Assembly: GCF_025821665.1 (NCBI RefSeq)
Contig: NZ_JACKSJ010000202.1
Location: 1 to 43,880, forward strand
Reading direction: 5' to 3'
DNA from: [Mycobacterium] manitobense
Lineage (GTDB): Bacteria > Actinomycetota > Actinomycetes > Mycobacteriales > Mycobacteriaceae
DNA: 43,880 nt
Positions 7,922 to 15,138 of the stretch are shown piece by piece; positions within the stretch are counted from its first letter, which is position 1, and each line of letters opens with the position of its first letter. The translations under genes and the position numbers were made by a program. The notes under the pieces were generated by a model. That model was not told where the DNA came from, made no database searches, and was given only the letters and a program-made list of their open reading frames with translations.

Positions 7922-8530
7922 ATGCACAACGCATCTGATTTCGAGCGGCCCGTCAGCACCTGGCAGGACATCCCCGGCTGGTTCACATGGCGCGGCGGCC
8001 AGGAGGAGGCGGTGGCCCACTTCGGCGACGGCAGCCGCTTCGTCGAGGTGGGCTGCTACCTGGGCAAGAGCCTGTGCTCGCTGGCCGAGGTGGTGCGTGG
8101 GAGCGGTCGCGACATCGCGGTCACCGGTGTGGACACCGGTCGCGGCAGCGGCCCGGAGGGGGTCAGCGAGATCAACGCTCACGGGCCCGCGGTGGAATTC
8201 GGCGGCGGCACCTTCGCCGGACTGCTGCACCGCAACCTGATCTCCTGCGGCGCAGCCGATCTGGTACAGCTGCTGATCACCGACTCGCTCGCGGCCGCCG
8301 CGCTGTTCGCCGACGAGTCACTGGCCTGGGTGCACCTCGACGCCCGGCACGACTACGACAGCGTGCGGGCCGACATCGCGGCATGGCTGCCCAAGGTGCG
8401 TCCCGGCGGCTGGCTGTCCGGCGACGACTACAACCGGGATTGGTTCCCCGGCGTGGTCGACGCGGTCGGCGACACACTGCCCGGGGCCGAGGTCTGGTGG
8501 TCGACGCAGTGGCGGTGGCTCAAGCACTGA
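7922..8530 (+). CDS. Class I SAM-dependent methyltransferase-like protein (Methyltransf_24 type)
   Basis: A 202-residue Rossmann-fold protein. Motif I is FVEVGCYLGKSLCSLAEV (residues about 44-61), the post-I acidic residue lies in VTGVDTG, and the C-terminal half has AWVHLDARHDYDSVRADIAAWLPKVRPGGWLSGDDY, the HIDA(x)HxYxxVxxD pattern of the class-24 methyltransferases. Substrate is unknown. The ATG at 7922 lies two bases after the PPOX gene stop; a GTG at 7916 overlapping that stop is an alternative start. The 3' end overlaps the convergent dioxygenase gene by 11 bases. It is on the opposite strand to the mycosporine operon, so membership in that pathway is possible but not supported. Confidence 0.78.
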   Translation: MHNASDFERPVSTWQDIPGWFTWRGGQEEAVAHFGDGSRFVEVGCYLGKSLCSLAEVVRGSGRDIAVTGVDTGRGSGPEGVSEINAHGPAVEFGGGTFAGLLHRNLISCGAADLVQLLITDSLAAAALFADESLAWVHLDARHDYDSVRADIAAWLPKVRPGGWLSGDDYNRDWFPGVVDAVGDTLPGAEVWWSTQWRWLKH

Positions 8531-9299
8531 CGGAGTCGGCGACCATGCCGCGGTGCATCACCCGGTCGCCGTCGACGCCGTCGTGGTCCGCGCGGTGCAT
8601 CACGCACCGGTTGTCCCACATCACCACGTCGCCGGGGCGCCACTGGTGGCGCAGCACGTTGTCCTCGCGGGTGGAGTGTGCGACGAGCATCGAGACCACC
8701 CGGGCCGCCCGGTCCGCGGACAGTCCGCTCACCGCCGCACACCGCTTCGGTGTCGACAGGTACAGCGCGGTACGGCCCGACAACGGATGCGTCAGCGCCA
8801 CCGGGTGAGCGGCCGAGGTCTCCTCGTCGTCACCGAGATCGAGGCCGGTGACGACGTGGGTGATGCTGCGCCCCTGCAGATCCCCGCGAACGTGTGTGGG
8901 CAGCGTCTCCCACGCCCGGTACTGGTTGGTGAACAGGGTGTGGCCCCCGTGCCGCGGGACGTCGACGGCGCGCAGCGCGGTGTAGGCGGGCGGGCGGCGC
9001 ACGTAGCTGGTGTCGACATGGAAGTTCGACCGCGGCGGCGTTGTCCGCCCGACATTGCTGATCACGTTCAGGTCGGCGAATCCGGGCACCGGCGTCTCCC
9101 CGGCCGTGAACATCAATTCGCCGAAACCCCGTAGGAACGCCAGGAACCCGGAGTCGTCGACGCACTGGCCGGACATGATCACGACGCCATGGCGGGCGAG
9201 CACCTGCTGCAGGCGGCCGACGGTCTCGTCGTCCAGCGCCCCGACCCGCAGGCCCTCCACCAGCGCGCCGACCGGCGCCAATTGCCTCACCTCGAACAC
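8520..9299 (-). CDS. TauD/TfdA-family Fe(II)/2-oxoglutarate dioxygenase, putative mycosporine tailoring enzyme
   Basis: A 259-residue double-stranded beta-helix oxygenase. The iron triad is complete: H94 and D96 in FHVDTSY, and H235 in DNRCVMHRADHD; R246 or R250 in GDRVMHRG is the 2-oxoglutarate carboxylate ligand. The substrate-side loop PRHGGHTLFTNQYRAWETLP is typical of TauD-like enzymes. It is the last gene of the six-gene mycosporine operon. The GTG at 9299 (13-base overlap with mysD) gives a family-like MFEVRQLAPVGA start; a second GTG at 9290 would overlap by four bases. Known clusters of this kind can carry an unrelated PhyH-type oxygenase (MysH) that converts disubstituted mycosporines to palythines; a TauD-type enzyme in that place is unusual. 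The tailoring role is inference from position. Confidence 0.85.
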   Translation of the reverse strand: MFEVRQLAPVGALVEGLRVGALDDETVGRLQQVLARHGVVIMSGQCVDDSGFLAFLRGFGELMFTAGETPVPGFADLNVISNVGRTTPPRSNFHVDTSYVRRPPAYTALRAVDVPRHGGHTLFTNQYRAWETLPTHVRGDLQGRSITHVVTGLDLGDDEETSAAHPVALTHPLSGRTALYLSTPKRCAAVSGLSADRAARVVSMLVAHSTREDNVLRHQWRPGDVVMWDNRCVMHRADHDGVDGDRVMHRGMVADSVSA

Positions 9300-10324
9300 G
9301 ACGCCGATCCGATCTCGGCCTGCCGCAGCATGTGTGCGAACAGATCGGCCACCTCGCAGCCGTCGGCCGCGGCCATCATGGCGATGACGCTCGACGCGGC
9401 GAACGAGCAGTACAGGCCGGCCTCGAGGAACCACGGTTCGCCGTCGGGGTCGATGCGGAAGTCGAAGAGGCCATAGTGCCGGCATCCCAACGCCCGATAG
9501 CAGGACCGGGCCGCAGCCCAGACCTGTTGCGTCACCGGGTCCTCGGGCGCGACGATCCACGCCCGGTTGACGTCCTTGGCCACCAGGAACAGTTCACCGT
9601 CGGCGCCGCGGGCCAGCTTGTCCCCCGCCGTGCGGATCGGCTTGCTCGACGGATCCACCGCGTACTCCTCGAGCGGCAGGCACCACAGTTCGCCGTCACG
9701 CTCCACCACACCGCAGCGCACCTCGCGACCCAGCTCGACGTAGGACTCGACGAGCACGCCGGAGCCATGCGCCGTCGCCGCGTCGACCGCGGGTCCGAAC
9801 TCCGCATCGTCACGCACCAGGCTGACCCCCGCCGAATTGTCGGCGGCGGCAGGCTTCACCACCACCGGCAGCGGTATGCGCAGCGCGTCGCCGGGTTCCA
9901 GGGTCTGCGCGTCCGGCACCGGAACCCCGGCGGCCGCGACGACCGCCCTGGCCTTGGTCTTGTCGGCGGTCATCGCCATCACCTCGGGCCGGTTCCCCAG
10001 ATACTGCAGCCCGAGCAGGTCGAGCAGCGCCCGGAAGGTGGTCATGCCTGGACGGCAGAACATCTGCGGCACCACCACGTCGATGGGCATGTCGCTCAGC
10101 CGGTCGACGGCCGCCGCGATGCTGTACGACTCTGCGGCGGCGATACTCTCGGTCTCCAGAGTGGCGGGAAAGCACCACTTGCCGCCCGGTGCGACGTAGG
10201 CGATCTGATGGCGGTATCGGTGCGGCGCGTCGAGTGCGGCGAGGCAGTCGCGGGCATACAGCCGGGAGAGGTCGGCGTGGAACTCGTCGACGGGCGAGCC
10301 GACGAGGTGCAGCACCGAGATCAT
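9287..10324 (-). CDS. mysD: D-Ala-D-Ala ligase-like enzyme of mycosporine biosynthesis (MysD-like)
   Basis: A 345-residue ATP-grasp ligase related to D-Ala-D-Ala ligase. The N-terminal Rossmann-like part contains FRALLDLLGLQYLGNRPEVMAMTADK (residues 97-122). The ATP-binding part has VVKPAAADNSAGVSLV (155-170, the glycine-loop region) and VESYVELGREVR (192-203). The metal/substrate end reads DFRIDPDGEPWFLEAGLYCSF in place of the FxEVNxxPG of true Ddl, a difference that fits MysD-type enzymes. MysD condenses a second amino acid (serine, threonine, alanine or similar) onto mycosporine-glycine to give an iminomycosporine such as shinorine. The ATG at 10324 overlaps the mysC stop (TGATG). Amino acid specificity cannot be read from the sequence. 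Confidence 0.87.
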   Translation of the reverse strand: MISVLHLVGSPVDEFHADLSRLYARDCLAALDAPHRYRHQIAYVAPGGKWCFPATLETESIAAAESYSIAAAVDRLSDMPIDVVVPQMFCRPGMTTFRALLDLLGLQYLGNRPEVMAMTADKTKARAVVAAAGVPVPDAQTLEPGDALRIPLPVVVKPAAADNSAGVSLVRDDAEFGPAVDAATAHGSGVLVESYVELGREVRCGVVERDGELWCLPLEEYAVDPSSKPIRTAGDKLARGADGELFLVAKDVNRAWIVAPEDPVTQQVWAAARSCYRALGCRHYGLFDFRIDPDGEPWFLEAGLYCSFAASSVIAMMAAADGCEVADLFAHMLRQAEIGSASCSR

Positions 10325-11628
10325 CAGTCGCCTCCTGCCTCGACGAGCTTGCCGATGTTGAAGTCGATGCGGCTCCACCCTCGGCCGCTGCGCAGGTTGG
10401 CCAGCAGGAGCGAGGGGATCTGCAGGTGGTGAACCACTAGGTAGGGCAACGGATCCCAACGGGAGAAGATCGCGTCGCGGCCCCGCAGCATTGTCGTCAG
10501 TCCACCGCGGCCGGTCAGCAGGCGCCACAGCTCGTGATAGGTCCAGTAGGTCGCCCGCGCCTCGGCGGCCGGAGTGATCTCGACGTGCTGGGCGTCGAGG
10601 TACGCGCCGGCGACACGGGGATCGTCGCCGAACACGGTGATTGCAGAATGCGTCCGCGGATTGCACTCGATGGCGTACGGCGTGCCGTCCGCGGCCTCGA
10701 TGAAGTCGAACGACACCTGGCCGGTCAACTCGAGGCTCTTGACGAGATGTTCGACCCAGTGCCGGATCCGCGGCTTGTCGACGTGCGCGTAGTTGACCTG
10801 GAACGCCGACGACTCGCAGCAGCAGTAGACGCGCATGGCGCCGTCGCGCACGGTGGCGTGGGTGCAGTACTCGCGGCCGGGGATGAATTCCTGCAGGATC
10901 CACGGGTCGTCCGCGGAGATGGCCAGTGAGCGCGCGTATGCCGCATTGCGCTCGGGTGTCTCGCGGGTCAGCGGGGTGAGGTCGGTCCGTCCGACCGGGT
11001 GATAGGCGATCCGCTTGAGGATGTACGTCCTGCCCTCGGGGAAGTCGAACTCCTCGACCTGCCGCGCATCGGTGATGCGGTGGGTGTCGGGCACGCTCAG
11101 ACCGAGAGACGCCGCGAGCCGGGAGAATTCAGACTTGTCGTCGAGCGCGGCGACGGTGTCGGCGTGACCGTGCACCACGTCGCACACGTCGTCGAGCAGT
11201 GATCGTGCCCGCGCGTCGGGCACGCTGGCCGCGGGGCTCGACACCGGCACGACGACGTCGACCCGCTCCCGGCCGACGATGTCGAGCAGCGCCTGGGCGT
11301 AGCCGGGATCCGACGGCTCCGGAACGCAGTGGAACGCGTCGACGGCCTTGGAGAAGCGGTGACCGGTCCAGCGGTACTTCGCCGACTCCACCAGCACCAC
11401 CCGGTGTCCGGCGAGGTGGAACGACCTCGCCAGCTGCAGTGCCTTGGTCATCTTGCCGCCCGTGAGCAGAACGGTCCGCACCACGACGGGTCCCGGCAGG
11501 CGGGCCGGCGGCGGACGGCGTCGCGCCAGCGCCAGTCCCACGACGGCGAGGTCGACCGGCAGGGTGGCGCACAGCGCGGCCAAGGCCGCCACCGTGCGTC
11601 CGGTGTGTGCCCGTGCCGTCGCCGTCAC
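10324..11628 (-). CDS. mysC: ATP-grasp ligase forming mycosporine-glycine (MysC-like)
   Basis: A 434-residue ATP-grasp protein. Residues 10-36 form a hydrophobic, Ala/Leu-rich segment that could be a membrane anchor. The pre-ATP-grasp domain begins with TVLLTGGKMTKALQLARSF (52-70). ATP-grasp residues are K205 (YILKRIAYHP), the EFIPGREYC segment at 247-255, and the Mg2+-binding E321 and N323 in AIECNPRTHSAI. In characterised pathways MysC phosphorylates 4-deoxygadusol and joins glycine to give mycosporine-glycine. The GTG start at 11628 overlaps the mysB stop by four bases (GTGA). Assignment rests on the family match plus position between the O-methyltransferase and MysD genes. Confidence 0.88.
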   Translation of the reverse strand: MTATARAHTGRTVAALAALCATLPVDLAVVGLALARRRPPPARLPGPVVVRTVLLTGGKMTKALQLARSFHLAGHRVVLVESAKYRWTGHRFSKAVDAFHCVPEPSDPGYAQALLDIVGRERVDVVVPVSSPAASVPDARARSLLDDVCDVVHGHADTVAALDDKSEFSRLAASLGLSVPDTHRITDARQVEEFDFPEGRTYILKRIAYHPVGRTDLTPLTRETPERNAAYARSLAISADDPWILQEFIPGREYCTHATVRDGAMRVYCCCESSAFQVNYAHVDKPRIRHWVEHLVKSLELTGQVSFDFIEAADGTPYAIECNPRTHSAITVFGDDPRVAGAYLDAQHVEITPAAEARATYWTYHELWRLLTGRGGLTTMLRGRDAIFSRWDPLPYLVVHHLQIPSLLLANLRSGRGWSRIDFNIGKLVEAGGD

Positions 11629-12458
11629 CAGTCGTCGGCCCGGCGGATGAGGGTGATGCCGTCGCGGACCGGGAGCAGCACCTGCTCGACGCGTGGATCG
11701 GCGGCCACGGCGGCGTTGAAGGACGCGATCGCCGCGCCGTTGGCCGTCGGCTCACCGCTGACCGCGTACGGCTGACCCTGCATCAGCGTGTTGTCGACGG
11801 CGATCACCGCGCCGGGCGCCAGCAGGTCCGAGTCGAGCAGGACCTCGAGGTAGCCCAGGTATCCGGCCTTGTCGGCGTCGATGAACACCAGGTCGAACGC
11901 CTGCAGTTCATCGTGGCGGGCGCGTTCGGCGAGCATGCCCAGCGTCTCCATCGCCGGCGCCACGGCGACGGTGATCTTCTTGCCCGACGGGGACGCGGCG
12001 AAACATCGCCGCGCGAACTGCGCTGCATGCCGGTCGATCTCGCAGGCGACGAGCACGCCGTCGGCGGGCAGCGCCTCGGCCATGGCGAGCGCCGAGTAAC
12101 CGGTGAACATCCCGATCTCGAGCACCCGGGTGGCGCGGGTCATGTGCACCAGGAACTTCAGCGCCTGACCCTCGACGTGGCCGGAGAGCATCTCGGCCTC
12201 GAGCCCGTCGGTCCAGTACGCCCCTTGTGTGCGGCGGGCGAGCTCGGCCAGGGCGGGCGACTCGGGGGTGGTGCACCGGTCGAGGTAGTGATCCAGCCCG
12301 GCGGCCAGATCTCGCGCCCTGGCCAGCCTCGTCAGCGTCTCGGCGTCGACGTCGGGTGTGGTCTGCAGCCGTCGCCAGACCTCCTCGAGTTCCGCGGCCA
12401 GGATGGTCGACGGGGTCACCGCCCAGGGCAGACGCCGCTGCTCGGACTGCACGCTCAT
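11625..12458 (-). CDS. mysB: O-methyltransferase forming 4-deoxygadusol (MysB-like)
   Basis: A 277-residue class I O-methyltransferase of the caffeoyl-CoA/catechol type. The signature EAEMLSGHVEGQALKFLVHM (88-107) leads into SAM motif I LEIGMFTGYS (113-122). The acidic SAM residue is in VACEID (137-142), and the metal-binding segments are FIDADKAGY (192-200) and VDNTL (221-225). It closely resembles the cyanobacterial enzyme that methylates desmethyl-4-deoxygadusol to 4-deoxygadusol. The ATG at 12458 overlaps the mysA stop (ATGA), and its own stop overlaps mysC. Length matches the about 280-residue cyanobacterial MysB. Confidence in family is high, in pathway step high because all partner genes are adjacent. 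Confidence 0.9.
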   Translation of the reverse strand: MSVQSEQRRLPWAVTPSTILAAELEEVWRRLQTTPDVDAETLTRLARARDLAAGLDHYLDRCTTPESPALAELARRTQGAYWTDGLEAEMLSGHVEGQALKFLVHMTRATRVLEIGMFTGYSALAMAEALPADGVLVACEIDRHAAQFARRCFAASPSGKKITVAVAPAMETLGMLAERARHDELQAFDLVFIDADKAGYLGYLEVLLDSDLLAPGAVIAVDNTLMQGQPYAVSGEPTANGAAIASFNAAVAADPRVEQVLLPVRDGITLIRRADDW

Positions 12459-13678
12459 GACGCCACCACCGGCTCTGCGGCGGTGAACATCTCGATCCCT
12501 TCACCGCCACGGTCGAGCTCGATGCACAGCTTCTTGTGCAGTGTCAGCGTGTCGGACAGCTCCTCGACGGAGACGTCGTTGAGGAAGCGGCAGCGCCCGA
12601 TCGGGTCGGGGATCGCCGCCCGCAGGGTGCCGTCGCGGGTCTTGAGGATCGAGCTGGTCGCCTGCTCCAGCAGTTCCGGGGTCAGGTGATCGCTGTCCAG
12701 CGCGAGCCCGAGTCCGCTCATCACCGCCAGCACGCGGTCCCGGTCGGCGGTCGTCAGGTGGCCGCGTCGCTCGGCGAGGGTGACCGACAGCGCCATGTCG
12801 ATGTTGATGGCGTGCCCGTGGAAGAACGGCACCGGTGGAGCGAGTTCGAGCGTCGGGCTCCACGTGTGACCGAAGGCGATGACCCGGTCCAGATCGATCT
12901 CGTGCAGGTTGGGTGCTTCGAGCTCCAGCATGGTCGCGATGGCCTGGTAGGTCAGCCGGTCGCCGACCCGGCGGAGTTCCGGTGTGCCGTCGAGGTGGCC
13001 GAATCTGGTGGAAAGCAGTGCCGGGCCGTGCTCTTCGAGCATCTGGAAGATCTCGGCGTTGCCCACCACGGCGATCTTGATGAGTTCGGCCATGCCGTTG
13101 CGCACCTGGTCGGCCGGCAGCGTCTTCAGGAAGGAGAAGTCGAGGAACACCCGCTGGGAAGCGTGATAGGCGCCCAACCGGTTCTTGTGCTTGCCGTAGT
13201 TGACGGCGACCTTGATCGACACGCTGGCGTCGATCAGACCGATCAGCGTGGTGGGGATGCGGATGTAGGGGGTGTTGCGCCGGTAGCTGGCGCAGGCGAA
13301 GCCGGCGACGTCGGTGGTCAGCCCGCCGCCGACGACCAGCACCGGTTCCGTGCGGACCAGTCCGAAGGCGTCGAACTCGCCGACGATGCGCTCGAAGGTC
13401 TCCAGCGACTTGGCCGTCTCGCGGATCTGCACGGGAACCACCGTCAGCGCGATGCCGTGATGATCGAAGTAGTGGTGGATCGCCTCGCGGTAGAGCGCGT
13501 AGACGGTCTCGTCGATCACCATCAGGGCGCGGCCGTAGGACCGGTAGCACTCGGCGAGGTCGGGGCGGTCGACGTCGAAGACACCGTCGACGTAGAGCAG
13601 GTCGTATTCGATCTTCTCGTAACCCTCGACGTGAAAGGCCTTGTCGGTGGCCGAGACCCGGGCGGTCATGTCGCTCAT
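12455..13678 (-). CDS. mysA: Sugar phosphate cyclase, desmethyl-4-deoxygadusol synthase-like (MysA)
   Basis: A 407-residue member of the dehydroquinate-synthase superfamily that cyclises sedoheptulose 7-phosphate in related enzymes. NAD+-binding GGGLTTDVAG is at 117-126; metal ligands by family pattern are E198 (MAELIKIA), H271 (FGHTWSP) and H287 (FFHGHA). The substrate-phosphate Lys/Arg region is SIKVAVNYGKHKNRLG. Desmethyl-4-deoxygadusol synthase is preferred over 2-epi-5-epi-valiolone synthase because an O-methyltransferase and two ATP-grasp ligases follow, whereas valiolone-type clusters carry kinases, transaminases or glycosyltransferases. The ATG at 13678 overlaps the upstream HAD gene stop (ATGA); a longer open frame runs upstream but lies inside the HAD gene. 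Confidence 0.9.
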   Translation of the reverse strand: MSDMTARVSATDKAFHVEGYEKIEYDLLYVDGVFDVDRPDLAECYRSYGRALMVIDETVYALYREAIHHYFDHHGIALTVVPVQIRETAKSLETFERIVGEFDAFGLVRTEPVLVVGGGLTTDVAGFACASYRRNTPYIRIPTTLIGLIDASVSIKVAVNYGKHKNRLGAYHASQRVFLDFSFLKTLPADQVRNGMAELIKIAVVGNAEIFQMLEEHGPALLSTRFGHLDGTPELRRVGDRLTYQAIATMLELEAPNLHEIDLDRVIAFGHTWSPTLELAPPVPFFHGHAINIDMALSVTLAERRGHLTTADRDRVLAVMSGLGLALDSDHLTPELLEQATSSILKTRDGTLRAAIPDPIGRCRFLNDVSVEELSDTLTLHKKLCIELDRGGEGIEMFTAAEPVVAS

Positions 13679-14355
13679 TCCGTGAACCCCTCGCTCACGG
13701 CCAGAGAGACGACCCGGCGCTGGTCGAGATTGTTCACCGTCTCGGCCGCAGCGCCGAAGTCGGCGCCCTCGGTGTTCTCGTTCGGGAAGGCGATGCACGT
13801 CACCCCGGCGGCCGTCGCGGCCTTCACCCCGCCGGCGTTGTCCTCGATCGCGACCGACTTCGCGGCGTCCACACCGAGTTGCTCGAGCGCCCTGAGATAG
13901 CACGCTGCATCGGGTTTCGGTGTGTCGACGGCATCGCTGTCGACGATCAGGTCGAAGGGATCCCCGCCGAGGTGCGGTTCGAGCGCCGACAGCAGCGCGG
14001 TGATGTTGGCCCGCGACGTGGTGGTGACGAAGCCGAGCTTCACGCCCTTGGCCTTGGCGGCGTCGATGACGTCGGCCACTCCGGGTCGCGGGGCCAGACC
14101 GGAGTCGGCCACCAGCCGCTGGAAGATCTCCGACTTGGTGGCGTGGACGGCGGCGGCGTCGACCTCGTCGCCGACGGCCTTGGCGTACTCGTCGATCCGG
14201 TCGGCGCCGCCGTTGGCGCCGAGCATCTCGCGGTAATCGTCCTGCGACCAGTTCCAGTCGAGTCCGTGGTCCTTGAACGCGTCGTTGAAGGCCCGGCGTT
14301 GCAGCTCCGAGGTGTCAGCAACCGTACTGATGGAGCCGAAGAGGATGGCGGCCAT
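13675..14355 (-). CDS. HAD-fold (CbbY-like) protein lacking the catalytic aspartates; first gene of the mycosporine operon
   Basis: A 226-residue protein of the HAD subfamily IA with a helical cap (residues about 16-85). The expected motif I FDxDGTLxDS is FGSISTVADT at residues 6-15, so the Asp nucleophile is Gly and the Asp acid/base is Ile. Motif II (TTT at 111-113), the motif III Lys (K147 in TPKPDA) and motif IV (EDNAGG, 171-176) are kept. It is therefore probably not a phosphatase or mutase of the usual mechanism, but may still bind a sugar phosphate or act as a regulator. The ATG at 14355 has AGGA eight bases upstream and is preferred to the longer frame to 14472. Its stop overlaps mysA, so the two are coupled and presumably act in the same process. 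Confidence 0.85.
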   Translation of the reverse strand: MAAILFGSISTVADTSELQRRAFNDAFKDHGLDWNWSQDDYREMLGANGGADRIDEYAKAVGDEVDAAAVHATKSEIFQRLVADSGLAPRPGVADVIDAAKAKGVKLGFVTTTSRANITALLSALEPHLGGDPFDLIVDSDAVDTPKPDAACYLRALEQLGVDAAKSVAIEDNAGGVKAATAAGVTCIAFPNENTEGADFGAAAETVNNLDQRRVVSLAVSEGFTE

Positions 14356-14427
14356 GAGAGATCCTTCCTGGTCGGCGGCGAAAACGCTCAACACGAGCAC
14401 GCCGCGCACATTGGGGAGACAGCTATC

Positions 14428-14442
14428 GGCGTCGCGGACGCC
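14428..14442. repeat. Small perfect inverted repeat upstream of the mycosporine operon
   Basis: GGCGTC-gcg-GACGCC, arms 14428-14433 and 14437-14442, lies 72 bases upstream of the HAD gene start in the divergent control region. It could be a regulator half-site pair or chance in GC-rich sequence. Confidence 0.35.
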
Positions 14443-14479
14443 CGCTTCTCGACACCCCGCGATGACAACCAATCTGACC

Positions 14480-14498
14480 GTTCACTACTGAACAGTTC
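14480..14498. promoter_or_regulatory. Two overlapping palindromes, candidate TetR operator
   Basis: GTTCA-CTAC-TGAAC at 14480-14493 is a perfect inverted repeat, and GAAC-A-GTTC at 14490-14498 is a second one sharing its right arm. The composite GTTCACTACTGAACAGTTC lies 20 bases upstream of the TetR gene start and 125 bases upstream of the HAD gene. This is the usual position for an autoregulatory TetR site controlling a divergent operon. Binding is inferred. Confidence 0.5.
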
Positions 14499-14517
14499 GT
14501 CCATTACTTCACACTTG

Positions 14518-15132
14518 ATGCACTATTGGAAGAGTTGTCCATCAGATAATTTCTGTCGGATCCATGACGCGGACGAGGGAGGTGATCGCACGGGGATCGA
14601 GGACGCACGCATCGGCCGCACCCGCGCCGATGTCTCCCGCGCGGCACTCGACGTGCTGATCGGCGAAGGCTGGGAGCAGGTGACCCATGCCCGGGTGGCA
14701 GAGGCGGCCGGTTACTCCAAGTCGACGCTGTACACCCACTGGCCGTCGCGGTACGACCTCATCGCCATGGCGATCGACTCGCTCGGGGACATGCCCCACC
14801 ACGAGCCCACCGGAGAACTGCGGGCCGACATCGTCGGCGAGCTGACGGTGTTCCGGCAGGCCATCCGCGAACTGCGGCTGGACCACATCCTGGCCGGGAT
14901 GGCGCAGTCGGCATCGGTCGACGACGTCGCGGCGCTGCGCGACCGGGTCAACTCGGCGGGCCAGCGCAACCTGCGCGACATGCTGGCTCAGCGATTCTCC
15001 GGCGACGTCCTGGAGGCGGCCGTGTCCATGCTGACCGGCGTCGTGGCCTGCCCGTCACTGATGTTCGGCCACCTGCCCGAGGACCGGGTGATCGCCGCAG
15101 CGGTGGACATCGTGCTGGGACACAAGAGCTAG
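14518..15132 (+). CDS. TetR/AcrR-family transcriptional regulator, divergent from the mycosporine operon
   Basis: A protein of about 204 residues. The DNA-binding domain starts near residue 30: GRTRADVSRAALDVLIGEGWEQVTHARVAEAAGYSKSTLYTHWPSRYDLIAMAI, with the helix-turn-helix ARVAEAAGYSKSTLYTHW. The C-terminal ligand domain includes LDHILAGMAQSASVDDVAALRDR and a C-terminal MFGHLPEDRVIAAAVDIVL. The only in-frame ATG ahead of the domain is 14518; it has no clear Shine-Dalgarno and yields an atypical 30-residue N-terminus with two Cys, so the start is uncertain. It is transcribed away from the mycosporine operon across 162 bases that carry a composite palindrome. It is the likely local regulator; the ligand is unknown. 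Confidence 0.83.
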   Translation: MHYWKSCPSDNFCRIHDADEGGDRTGIEDARIGRTRADVSRAALDVLIGEGWEQVTHARVAEAAGYSKSTLYTHWPSRYDLIAMAIDSLGDMPHHEPTGELRADIVGELTVFRQAIRELRLDHILAGMAQSASVDDVAALRDRVNSAGQRNLRDMLAQRFSGDVLEAAVSMLTGVVACPSLMFGHLPEDRVIAAAVDIVLGHKS

Positions 15133-15138
15133 CCTCGT

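Noticed and set aside
7922..8530. Methyltransferase as a seventh member of the mycosporine operon
   Set aside because: It is on the opposite strand, follows the PPOX gene by two bases, and its 3' end only overlaps the dioxygenase gene convergently; pathway membership is unsupported.
12455..13903. Longer start for the mysA cyclase, extending into the HAD gene
   Set aside because: The extra 75 residues are Arg/Gly-rich out-of-frame translation of the HAD gene; ATG 13678 with an ATGA overlap fits the family start.
12455..14355. Cluster read as a validamycin/acarbose-type C7-cyclitol or a gadusol pathway
   Set aside because: No kinase, aminotransferase, glycosyltransferase or methyltransferase-oxidoreductase fusion is present, whereas O-methyltransferase, ATP-grasp and D-Ala-D-Ala-ligase-like genes in order indicate mycosporines.
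14490..14498. GAACAGTTC near the TetR gene as an SOS (LexA) box
   Set aside because: LexA needs TCGAAC and GTTCGA arms separated by four bases; here the arms are one base apart and lack the outer TCG/CGA.
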